From Akkermansiaceae bacterium (GTDB lineage Bacteria > Verrucomicrobiota > Verrucomicrobiia > Verrucomicrobiales > Akkermansiaceae), in the NCBI GenBank assembly GCA_903934285.1, contig CAIZNN010000181.1:48765-112764 (forward strand): DNA of 64,000 nucleotides, written 5' to 3'. A program made the position numbers and the translations under genes. A model generated the notes under the pieces. It did no database searches. It saw nothing but the letters and a program-made list of their open reading frames with translations, and was not told the origin of the DNA. Below are positions 10,162-19,206 of this stretch, piece by piece (the stretch's first letter is position 1; every line of letters begins with the position of its first letter).

Positions 10162-11244
10162 TCACACCCGGCAGAACGGTTCGACCGCGCGGAGATTGGC
10201 GTTGCCAGCCAGCGCCTGTGTCCGCAGCTCCGGCTCGTCAAACAGATAGAGCGCGTAGCCGCCGTGGCCCCCCCCACAATATTTGCAGGCAAGCGCTCCG
10301 GGCAGCGGCGGCAATGGTTCCATCCCCTCGTCAAGTTGGCTTTGATGATAGACCGACATCCCTTCAGCCAGACGCTGCCAATCGGCATGCAATGCCCCCT
10401 CCCGGGCAATGCGTGCCGACTCGGCAATCCGCCCGTAATCCCGCGGATGGTTCGCCACGCTGGGGGTGTCGTGAGGTTTGCCAGTCCACAGGATGGCCAG
10501 GCACCCTGTTAGAAAATCCCCGTTCCGCTTGAAGTCAAGCACCGGAGTGTTGCCGGAACGCCAGACACACAGGCCGGTCTCGCGAATCACCGCCGGATCC
10601 TGCCAGCCCACTCCCAGACCAAACTCCGAATCGACCCCATCACGACCGTTGAGCAGCGCCCACGCACCGCTGCCACCCAGGCCGGCCTGCTTCTCATAGG
10701 GCCATTCGCGCAGTGACACCAGCGGTGAAATGGCACAGTTGACGATGAACTCGCCTGGCCGCGCAAAACGCGGCACATCCAACCACCCACCGGCAAAATC
10801 GACGCGCAGCGGCGCCTCGGTGGGCGCCTGCACCCAGCGCACAATCGAACTGGTGGAAACCGGTTCAAACCGCGGCGGGGTCTTGGGCAGCACCGTGTAT
10901 TGAGCACCCACCCGGGCGCACAGCTCGCGCTTGACCTCGCCGTATTTGTCGTCCTCGGTGACGATGAGGAAATCCGGGCGAATGCGCAGGAAATCCTCCG
11001 CGAAATCCAATCCTTCCTGGTGCCCCTGGGTGACAATCACCTCGTCGATCATACGCAGGCCCATCAGCAGGGCGCGCTTGTGATCATCGGGAATCGACGG
11101 CTTGCGGCGCTTGTGGTGCCACAGCACCTCGGCGGAGGCAAACGAGACAATCAGATAATCCCCCAACGCCCGCGCCTCTTCAAAAAACTGCAGGTGGCCG
11201 GCGTGGAGGATGTCGTAACATCCTGAAACAAATACTTTTTTCAT
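10162..11244 (-). CDS. Bifunctional cytidylyltransferase (TagD/RfaE-C-like) - GHMP kinase fusion
   Basis: N-term VFVSGCYDILHAGHLQFFEEARALGDYLIV (HxGH nucleotidyltransferase); C-term APLRVDFAGGWLDVPRF, GLGGSGAWALL, KYCGGGHGGYALYLF (GHMP kinase-like motifs). Confidence 0.85.
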   Translation of the reverse strand: MKKVFVSGCYDILHAGHLQFFEEARALGDYLIVSFASAEVLWHHKRRKPSIPDDHKRALLMGLRMIDEVIVTQGHQEGLDFAEDFLRIRPDFLIVTEDDKYGEVKRELCARVGAQYTVLPKTPPRFEPVSTSSIVRWVQAPTEAPLRVDFAGGWLDVPRFARPGEFIVNCAISPLVSLREWPYEKQAGLGGSGAWALLNGRDGVDSEFGLGVGWQDPAVIRETGLCVWRSGNTPVLDFKRNGDFLTGCLAILWTGKPHDTPSVANHPRDYGRIAESARIAREGALHADWQRLAEGMSVYHQSQLDEGMEPLPPLPGALACKYCGGGHGGYALYLFDEPELRTQALAGNANLRAVEPFCRV

Positions 11245-11294
11245 GTGGATTACTCTTGGGCTGCGATGAGCGCGGGAATTTCAGCAATTTGGAT

Positions 11295-12455
11295 TCAAGG
11301 GTGCAGCCAGTCCGCGATGGCGGCTATGACTTCGTCGCATTGGGCGGCGCTCAATTCCGGATAGACCGGAATGCTCAGCACCTCGCCGGTAAGGGATTCA
11401 GACACCGGACATGCCTGGATCGCGTGGGCCGGCAATTGCTTGAAACATGCCTGCTGATGGAGTGCCACCGGATAGTAAATCTCACAGCCAATGCCACGCG
11501 CCGTGAGGTGGCTCTTGAGCGCATCACGCCGGCCCGGCCCTGGCACCCGCAGCGTGAACTGATTCCAGACGTGCCCCCGGTCGGCCGCAGCCTGCGGCAG
11601 CACGATCCGCGCCGCCTCGCCGCCATCGCCGGCCAGCGCCTGGCCGACCCCGGGCAACCGCGACAACCGCGCGATGTAGTCCGTGGCGTTGGCGACCCGG
11701 CCGGCAGTATAGGCTCCAAGGTGCCGCAGCTTCACCCGCAACAGGGCGCACTGGAGTGCATCCATCCGGAAGTTGGCACCCACCGTCGCATGATAATAGC
11801 GCGGATGCATGCCATGATTGCGAATCCGCCGGAGTTGTTCCGCCACCTCCCCATCCTGCGTCGTGACCAATCCACCATCACCAAATCCTCCCAGATTCTT
11901 CGACGGGAAAAAACTGAAGCATCCCATCGCACCGAGCGTGCCGCAACCGCGGCCTTGATAGGTGGCGCCGATCGCTTGCGCCACATCCTCAATGACGCGC
12001 AGCCCGTGGGCCGCGGCAAAAGCGCCGAGGCCAGCCATGTCTGCCGCCTGGCCGAACAAATGCACCGGCACGATCGCTTTGGTCCGCGGCGTGAGACGGG
12101 CCGCCGCGGACTCGAGGTCAAGATTGAAGCTGACCGGGCAGACATCGCAAAACACCGGAATGGCCCCGGTCCGCGCAATGCACCCGGCGGTTGCGAAAAA
12201 CGTGAACGCCGGACATAGCACCTCATCCCCCGGCCCGATGCCAAGGGCCATGAAGGCCGCCAACAGCGCGTCGGTGCCCGATGACATCGACACCGCATGC
12301 CCGGCACCGATGACTGCCGCGCATTCCGCTTCAAACGCCTCCACTTCGTCGCCGAGTATGAAGCGCCCCGTGCGGAGCACTCGGCTGAAGGCCGCGGTGA
12401 GTTCCTCTTCCAGCGGGTGATTCTGGGCATTGACGTCAAGCAGTGGGACGGGCAT
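11295..12455 (-). CDS. DegT/DnrJ/EryC1/StrS family PLP-dependent sugar aminotransferase
   Basis: VPLLDVNAQNHPLEEEL, MSSGTDALLAAFMALGIGPGDEVLCPAFTFFATAG, CFSFFPSKNLGGFGDGG. Confidence 0.93.
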   Translation of the reverse strand: MPVPLLDVNAQNHPLEEELTAAFSRVLRTGRFILGDEVEAFEAECAAVIGAGHAVSMSSGTDALLAAFMALGIGPGDEVLCPAFTFFATAGCIARTGAIPVFCDVCPVSFNLDLESAAARLTPRTKAIVPVHLFGQAADMAGLGAFAAAHGLRVIEDVAQAIGATYQGRGCGTLGAMGCFSFFPSKNLGGFGDGGLVTTQDGEVAEQLRRIRNHGMHPRYYHATVGANFRMDALQCALLRVKLRHLGAYTAGRVANATDYIARLSRLPGVGQALAGDGGEAARIVLPQAAADRGHVWNQFTLRVPGPGRRDALKSHLTARGIGCEIYYPVALHQQACFKQLPAHAIQACPVSESLTGEVLSIPVYPELSAAQCDEVIAAIADWLHP

Positions 12456-12481
12456 GGGATGATCGATTGTTAGTTTGAATC

Positions 12482-13657
12482 TCAGGTGATTGGGCAACCA
12501 TAACGGAGCAGGAGCTTCTCGGCTTCGGCAAGGGCCATGCCGACTACCTGGTCCATGTTATAATAGCGGTAGCTCGCGAGGCGGCCCACAAAGCTCACAT
12601 TCGCTTCGCCAGCCGCCAGCTGGACGTAGCGCTGGTAGGCGGCGCGTGCGTCAGGCGCGGGAATCGGATAGTATGGCTCTTCTCCCCGCTGCCAATCCTT
12701 GGGGTATTCCCGCACGATGGTGGTGGCAGCCACTTGTTGTCCGGTGGCATGCTTGATCTCCACTATCCGGGTCAACGGCACCTCCGGTTCCGGGTAGTTC
12801 ACTTGCATCGCAGGCTGCCAAAACCCGGGCTTGCCCGCAATCGCCTCACGGCCCGCCAGTTGCCCGGGCGAAAATGATTCCGCCTCAAACCGCAACGAGC
12901 GATACGGCAAGGGACCATGCCTGTACGCGAAATATTCATCAACCGCTCCGGTGAACACCAGGTGCCTGCAACGCCAGCGTTGGCGCGCCTCCTGGAAATC
13001 CACCCCAAGATGAAGCTCCACCCCGCCGGACGCCGCCAGCATCCGCTCAAACAGCGCAGTGTATCCGTGCGCCGGCAGCGCTTGGAATTCTTCAGTTAGA
13101 TAGCGGTCGTCGCGATCAATCCGCAGCGGGATGCGGCCGCACACCGACACATCCAACTCGCGCGGATGCCGCCGCCATTGCTTGAGCGTGTAGCTCTCAA
13201 AAAACAGTTCGTAGAGCTCCCTGCCAACCTGCGAGATGATGACTTCCTCCGAATTGCGCGGGGCCGCAATCGGCACCCGCACCGCGGCTAACCACGCGGC
13301 GAATTCCCCGCTGTTTGACGGCCGCCCAAGATACTCCTCAAACGTGTTGAGATTAATCGGAAAGCTCCAATACCGCCCCCGGGCATAACTCTTGATCGTG
13401 TATGCCACCGCGTGCCACCCGGTAAACCGCGACAGGTACTCGACAATCCGCGCGGCATTGGTGCGGAAATAGTGCGGACCGTAGCGATGCACCAAAACCC
13501 CCGCGGCATCGGTTTCATCGTAGGCATTGCCACCAACATGCCCCCGCCGGTCCACCACCACGCAATGCCACCCCGCCGCGGCCAGCCGCTCGGCCATCAC
13601 ACAACCGGCAAACCCGGCGCCGATGATCAGAAAATCTGTGGAGGCGTCCGGTTGCAT
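12482..13657 (-). CDS. glf: UDP-galactopyranose mutase
   Basis: FLIIGAGFAGCVMAERLAAAGWHCVVVDRRGHVGGNAYDETDAAGVLVHRYGPHYFRT; YPVP-type C-terminal region YYNMDQVVGMAL. Confidence 0.95.
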   Translation of the reverse strand: MQPDASTDFLIIGAGFAGCVMAERLAAAGWHCVVVDRRGHVGGNAYDETDAAGVLVHRYGPHYFRTNAARIVEYLSRFTGWHAVAYTIKSYARGRYWSFPINLNTFEEYLGRPSNSGEFAAWLAAVRVPIAAPRNSEEVIISQVGRELYELFFESYTLKQWRRHPRELDVSVCGRIPLRIDRDDRYLTEEFQALPAHGYTALFERMLAASGGVELHLGVDFQEARQRWRCRHLVFTGAVDEYFAYRHGPLPYRSLRFEAESFSPGQLAGREAIAGKPGFWQPAMQVNYPEPEVPLTRIVEIKHATGQQVAATTIVREYPKDWQRGEEPYYPIPAPDARAAYQRYVQLAAGEANVSFVGRLASYRYYNMDQVVGMALAEAEKLLLRYGCPIT

Positions 13658-13847
13658 GCTCGCGTTAGACTGAAATGCCTGCTGCTATCAGCGCCCTCAG
13701 TGGTTGACAGTGGCCGCTCCGGTTGATGCCGCCCGATTCACCCCGCAGCAGCTGGCGCTTGCGCCATCCCGTGGCTTGTGGGTTGGCGCGCATGCCCGGC
13801 GCCGCTGCGCCGCTCATCTCCGCCAGCCCCCGCTCATGGCTCCACGC

Positions 13848-13868
13848 ACGCTACCGCCCTTGGTCGCT
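13848..13868 (-). promoter_or_regulatory. ops/JUMPstart-like antiterminator element, copy 1 (AGCGACCAAGGGCGGTAGCGT, continuing GC)
   Basis: Minus strand reads AGCGACCAAGGGCGGTAGCGTGC; GGCGGTAGCGTG is identical to the 12-nt E. coli ops core; lies in the leader between the RfaH/NusG-like gene and glf; identical 21-mer at 6125-6145. Confidence 0.75.
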
Positions 13869-14030
13869 CCTCCCGCTTCTTGGAGAAAACCTATCACTTG
13901 GGCTGGGTAATGTTTGGGCTGGCACCGTTTTGCTGTTCTCCCCCTACGGGGAATAGCTCACGGCCACTATCGGTTCAATCATAACAAAACATTTCACGAC
14001 GTTCGCATTGGCTGACTTGGGGCAGTCGCG

Positions 14031-14579
14031 TCAAGGCATCGGACGCCGCGGCAGCAGGATGGAAAACAGATCCATGTCAATCGCTTGCGGCTGCCCCAGA
14101 AAATCCATCAGGATCTTCACCCGTTCCGCTGCCGGCGCAATGCTCACCACCACCCCGCGCATGCCCGCCAGCGGACCGCTGGCCACTTCGACCTCATCGC
14201 CACACTCAATCGCCGGCGTGACGGTGAGGATTTCCTCGTCCGCGGTGGCATGACTGCGGATCTCCGCGCGCAACACCTCGACGAAGGACTCCGGCACCGA
14301 CGGAATCTCCGGCCCGAACCGCACCAGCCCACGCACGCCTTGGCAAAAGGTCACCGCCCGCTCGCTTTCCATTAGCTTGAACTTCGCCAACAGATAGCCC
14401 GGAAACAACGGCTCCAGCCACCATACCGTGCCTCGCCGCGTCGCCTTGCGATACCTCAAGCGCGGACAAAACACCTCGATGCCCTCCAGTTCGCGCAGAT
14501 GCTCGGCGGCTATGTGCTCCCGCTTCGTCTGGGTGCGCACGCAAAACCACGCCGCTTCGTTCATGTCAAATTCGTTCAT
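14031..14579 (-). CDS. NusG-paralog transcription antiterminator (RfaH/LoaP-like)
   Basis: WFCVRTQTKREHIAAEHLRE..IEVFCPRLRYRK..WWLEPLFPGYLLAKFKL (NGN) and GDEVEVASGPLAGMRGVVVSI..RVKILMDFLGQPQAIDMD (KOW); start overlaps the upstream stop (ATGA). Confidence 0.92.
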   Translation of the reverse strand: MNEFDMNEAAWFCVRTQTKREHIAAEHLRELEGIEVFCPRLRYRKATRRGTVWWLEPLFPGYLLAKFKLMESERAVTFCQGVRGLVRFGPEIPSVPESFVEVLRAEIRSHATADEEILTVTPAIECGDEVEVASGPLAGMRGVVVSIAPAAERVKILMDFLGQPQAIDMDLFSILLPRRPMP

Positions 14580-15106
14580 TCCCCTAAGAGTTTTTGAAGT
14601 ACCGGTAGCACCCGCCCGCTGCTGCGCATCCAATGCTCAATGCGCCCCAACCGTTCGGTTAGAAATTCCCGCCGCTCGGGGTTGCCTTCCACCCGCACCG
14701 CCTCCCCAAGCCGCCCGATCTTCACTTTGCCGCTATCCAGATGGGGGCGGATTTGCTCGCGGATGAAGCCGCCGACCAAGCGTTTCAATTCCACTGCCGG
14801 CTCGAAATACGTCCGCCGTTCCTCGCCCACCGCCGCCTCACGGACCGCCCCGAGCCCCTTCAAGGCACGCAAGCCTTGGCTGGCCGAGCCCTTGCTGATG
14901 CCCAACCGCAGCACCAAGTCATCCAACGCCAGCGGCTCCTGCGAAATAAACAACAACCCGTATATCTCCCCTATCGACCGGGGCAAACCCAGCACCCTCA
15001 CCCCATCCACAAAAAAATCCACCACCTGCCGCTCCAGCGCTCCAAGCTCACTCGCTCCCTTTGACTCATTGTCCAACTGGCGGTTCATGGCCAACATTGT
15101 AGCCAC
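14576..15106 (-). CDS. GbsR/MarR-like winged-helix transcriptional regulator
   Basis: LPRSIGEIYGLLFISQEPLALDDLVLRLGISKGSASQGLRALKGLGAVREAAVGEERRTYFEP. Confidence 0.85.
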   Translation of the reverse strand: MATMLAMNRQLDNESKGASELGALERQVVDFFVDGVRVLGLPRSIGEIYGLLFISQEPLALDDLVLRLGISKGSASQGLRALKGLGAVREAAVGEERRTYFEPAVELKRLVGGFIREQIRPHLDSGKVKIGRLGEAVRVEGNPERREFLTERLGRIEHWMRSSGRVLPVLQKLLGE

Positions 15107-15192
15107 GGTGACGGGTTGTTCAATCTTTTTTGAACAGCCCGCGAGGAATTCCGCTTGTTTTGCCCCCGCCCCGCTCGTCTTCAGTCGTCACT

Positions 15193-17139
15193 TCAACTCT
15201 CGAAGTAGGTGTAGCCGGCCAACCCCGCCCGGTACATGTCGAGAATTTCACGACGTTCCTTGGGTGAGATGAGCCCGTCGGCCACAGCCTGCTCAGCGAA
15301 CGAGCGGAAACGTGTGACCAGTTCCTTCGGATCGAATTCCACGTAGGTGAGCACATCGGCCACCGTGTCGCCTTCCACCTCATGGGTGTACACCGGCTTG
15401 CCCTTTTCCATATGCACCCCGACGACATTGGTGTCGCCCAACAAGTTGTGCAGATCACCCAGGGTTTCCTGATAGGCTCCCACCAGAAAGACCGCGACGT
15501 AGTACGGCTCATCCGGCTTGAGCCCGTGCAGGGGCAAAACCTTGGCCACGTCCTCCTTGTCGATGAAGTGATCGATTTTCCCATCGCAATCGCAGGTGAT
15601 GTCTGCCAGCACCGCGCGGTTCTTCGGCTTCTCATCCAACCGGTGAATCGGCATCACCGGGAAAATCTGGTCAATCGCCCATGAGTCGGGCAACGATTGG
15701 AACAAACTGAAGTTGCCGTAATAAAAATCCACCAGCGTCGATGACAGCTCGCGCAGATCCTCCGGAATATCCTCCAACTCCGCTATCAACTTGGAAATGC
15801 GCGTGATGATATGCCAAAACCAGGCTTCCGCCAACCCCCGCTCGCGCAGCGTGGCACTGCCATAGAAAAACTGGGCGCGCATCTGATCCCGATAGTAGGC
15901 GGCGTCGTTGAAGCACTCTTGCAGGTTCTTCTTGGAAACCACCTTGTTCACCTCGATGAGATTGAGCAGACTCTGCGGCGCATGCTCGGGCACCACCGGC
16001 GCCTTATCGCTGCTTTGCGCGCTGGTCACATCCAGAATGTTGAACACCAACACCGAGTAGTACGCCACCACCGCACGACCGCTCTCCGACACCAGAGTCG
16101 GATGCTCCACGCCGGCCTTGTCGCAGACTTGGGAGATCACCTCCACAATGTCCATGCAGTATTCGGGTATCGAATAGTTGCACGAGGAATGAAAATTCGT
16201 GTGCGACCCATCGTAATCCACCGCCATCCCGCCGCCGATGTCCAGCACTCCCATCGGCGCCCCTTCCTTGACCAAATCACAGTACATGCGCACCGCCTCA
16301 GTGGCCCCTTCGCGGATCGCCGCTATGTTGGGAATCTGCGACCCCTGATGATAGTGGAGCATTTTCAAACAATCCAGCTGGCCCGCTTCCTTGAGCCGAT
16401 CCACCACATCGATCACTTGCGAGGCATTCAGCCCAAACACCGATTTGTCACCGGCGCTGTCCTGCCAGTGGCCGGAGCCACGGGTGGAAAGACGCACGCG
16501 AATGCCCAGATTGGGCAGCACGCCGATTCGCCGCGACCGCTCCAGAATCAACTCGAGTTCCGACGGCATTTCCAACACCAACATCACCCTGAGCCCCATC
16601 TTCTTCGCATGCAGCGCCAGATCAATGAATTCCTCGTCCTTGTAGCCATTGCAGATGATGTAGGCCTCCGGATCGTGCATGTGCGCCAGGGCGGCTATCA
16701 GTTCCGGCTTGGACCCCGCTTCCAGCCCGTAGTGGTACTTTTTGCCAAACTCCGAGATTTCCTCAATGACCTGCCGCTGTTGGTTGACCTTGATCGGGTA
16801 CACGCCACGGTACTCGCCTCCGTAGCCATGTTCCTTGATCGCCTTGCGAAACGATTGGTTGATTTCCGTGATCCGCGAATGCAGCAAATCCCGGAACCGC
16901 AGCAACACCGGCAGATGCGTGCCCCGATCATGCAATCCTTCGATCACATCAAACAACGCCACCTCCGCCGCCGCATCCTCATCCGCCAATCGCACCGTCA
17001 CCTGCCCCTTCTTGTTCACCCCGAAAAACCCGTGCCCCCATTTCTCCACACCATAAAGCTCGGCGGATTGGTCGGGAGTCCAAGCCTTGGCGACTTTGCG
17101 CTTGACGACTTTCCTGGATGACAAGGGGGGCGGAACCAT
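15193..17139 (-). CDS. speA: Biosynthetic arginine decarboxylase
   Basis: YGVEKWGHGFFGVNKKGQVTV, YPIKVNQQRQVIEEI, HYHQGSQIPNI, DIGGGMAVDYDG. Confidence 0.95.
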   Translation of the reverse strand: MVPPPLSSRKVVKRKVAKAWTPDQSAELYGVEKWGHGFFGVNKKGQVTVRLADEDAAAEVALFDVIEGLHDRGTHLPVLLRFRDLLHSRITEINQSFRKAIKEHGYGGEYRGVYPIKVNQQRQVIEEISEFGKKYHYGLEAGSKPELIAALAHMHDPEAYIICNGYKDEEFIDLALHAKKMGLRVMLVLEMPSELELILERSRRIGVLPNLGIRVRLSTRGSGHWQDSAGDKSVFGLNASQVIDVVDRLKEAGQLDCLKMLHYHQGSQIPNIAAIREGATEAVRMYCDLVKEGAPMGVLDIGGGMAVDYDGSHTNFHSSCNYSIPEYCMDIVEVISQVCDKAGVEHPTLVSESGRAVVAYYSVLVFNILDVTSAQSSDKAPVVPEHAPQSLLNLIEVNKVVSKKNLQECFNDAAYYRDQMRAQFFYGSATLRERGLAEAWFWHIITRISKLIAELEDIPEDLRELSSTLVDFYYGNFSLFQSLPDSWAIDQIFPVMPIHRLDEKPKNRAVLADITCDCDGKIDHFIDKEDVAKVLPLHGLKPDEPYYVAVFLVGAYQETLGDLHNLLGDTNVVGVHMEKGKPVYTHEVEGDTVADVLTYVEFDPKELVTRFRSFAEQAVADGLISPKERREILDMYRAGLAGYTYFES

Positions 17140-17286
17140 GATGTATGAATCGAAATTTTGTCCCGCCCGACGGACGGCGCGGCAGTATGCTCACTGCAGC
17201 CGCAGGTTCAATCTCGAACATCCACAAATTCCGGGTCACGCCTCATCGCGTCCTGCCACCTCCCCACCACCGCAACCGGCCTCGAT

Positions 17287-17760
<474 letters not shown>

Positions 17761-17767
17761 TCACTTG

Positions 17768-19072
17768 TCACCCGATGGCCCTGACCACCAATTGTCTGGC
17801 GCTGAACAAGCTGCCGTGAGCGTCTTCGCGCAAGGCCCGTGCTCCGCTCGTGCGTTGCGGCCCGAAATGCCCGCGATAGTGCTGAAACAGCCCATCCACA
17901 TACGATTTCGAGCCCAACACCAATCCATCTGAGAAATACCTCACCCGGCAGCGCAACAACGCGCCGCGGCTCAATTTCCCCAGCCGCTGCTTTTCTGCCG
18001 CCGATTCCTCATTTGAGAATCCCGCCTTCGTCCTTGCGCCGCCGGCTTGGGCGGTCGTCCGCAATTGGCCGTCCTCAAACAACCAGCAGCGATACACTTC
18101 CGCCGCGCTCATGCCTTTGGCCACGGCGGGGGTGTCCCACGCCGTCGCGCCGCGCTCGCCGTGGCCGGCCACCTGGCACAGCCCCAGGCGTGCCGCCTTG
18201 CCGCCGCCCATTGCTTCGCCGTAGCCGCACCACCGATAATCCTTCGGATCTTTGACCATGCCCGCGCGTACCGGGTTGAGGTCGATATAAGCTGCTATCG
18301 TCCGCAGCGCCTCGCCATCCTCCACCAGCACGCTCTTGAAGCGTTCCATCCACAGCGTGCCGCGCCGTCCCCGGTGCCTGTTGTACCAGCGTGAAAACCT
18401 CTCCTTCAGCTCCTTGACAAACACCGGCAGGTTGCACATCCGACGCAGATAGCCGGCGATGAGTGCCTCCGCATCCTCCGGCATCCCGCCTGTCCGCAGG
18501 TCCGCCAACTCTGCCCGCAGTGCTGCGATATAGGTCCGCGAATAGAGCAGGCGCAAGTGGTCGAGCAAGTGTTCCTCGCCGTCCGGGCCGGCAAATTGCG
18601 CCACGAACTCGTCGTGGGACGGCACCCGCGCCAGCACGTGAAAATGGTTGTCCATCATTGCGTAGGTGCGGATTTCCACCCCGGCAAAGCGTGCCAAGCG
18701 CCACATCAGGCGGCGCAGCGCTTCTTTCTCCGTGTCGCCGAGCAAGCGTTCGCCGCCCGCGGTGCGGCTCATGATGTGGTAGCTCGCCCCGTCCGCCGCA
18801 CCCAGCACGAGCCGCCGCCTCCGCCCCTTCCACCCGCGGGCGAACACCTGCCCGAGGCACGCCCCCGTCGGCAATTCAATCCGTGCCAGGGGCGAGAGCG
18901 TGCGTCGCGGCACCCCTGCATCCCCCACCGTCGCTTCCATTTCGTCATGTCCTGGCCCATCCCTCGACTCCCTCGACTCCCTCGACTCCCTCAACTCCCT
19001 CGACTCCCTCCCATTCCCTCCGCCGGCCAACCCGGATTCGACCATCGCACTCAACGTATTACACCCACGGCA
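17768..19072 (-). CDS. REP-associated tyrosine transposase (Y1/IS200-like RAYT); start uncertain
   Basis: IRTYAMMDNHFHVLARVP (HUH), LPVFVKELKERFSRWYNRHRGRRGTLWMERFKSVLVEDGEALRTIAAYIDLNPVRAGMVKDPKDYRWCGYGEAMGG. Confidence 0.85.
   Translation of the reverse strand, partial: CRGCNTLSAMVESGLAGGGNGRESRELRESRESRESRDGPGHDEMEATVGDAGVPRRTLSPLARIELPTGACLGQVFARGWKGRRRRLVLGAADGASYHIMSRTAGGERLLGDTEKEALRRLMWRLARFAGVEIRTYAMMDNHFHVLARVPSHDEFVAQFAGPDGEEHLLDHLRLLYSRTYIAALRAELADLRTGGMPEDAEALIAGYLRRMCNLPVFVKELKERFSRWYNRHRGRRGTLWMERFKSVLVEDGEALRTIAAYIDLNPVRAGMVKDPKDYRWCGYGEAMGGGKAARLGLCQVAGHGERGATAWDTPAVAKGMSAAEVYRCWLFEDGQLRTTAQAGGARTKAGFSNEESAAEKQRLGKLSRGALLRCRVRYFSDGLVLGSKSYVDGLFQHYRGHFGPQRTSGARALREDAHGSLFSARQLVVRAIG
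18962..19006. repeat. 9-bp tandem repeat (CCTCGACTC), 5 units
   Basis: Units at 18962, 18971, 18980, 18989 (variant CCTCAACTC), 18998; encodes RES repeats if the long RAYT N-terminus is translated. Confidence 0.9.
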
Positions 19073-19206
19073 CGGCAATTTCATAACACAACAAGAGCGG
19101 GTTTCGTCGAGCGAGTCAAGAACATAATGCCTGGCAGCATGTGCCTGGCCGCATATCGTTGAAATCTGAGTCTTGAAAGTGGGGGCTGGTTTTGCACACT
19201 CAGCGC

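Noticed and set aside
15811-17121. 436-aa plus-strand ORF opposite speA
   Set aside because: His/Arg-rich shadow of a well-supported arginine decarboxylase.
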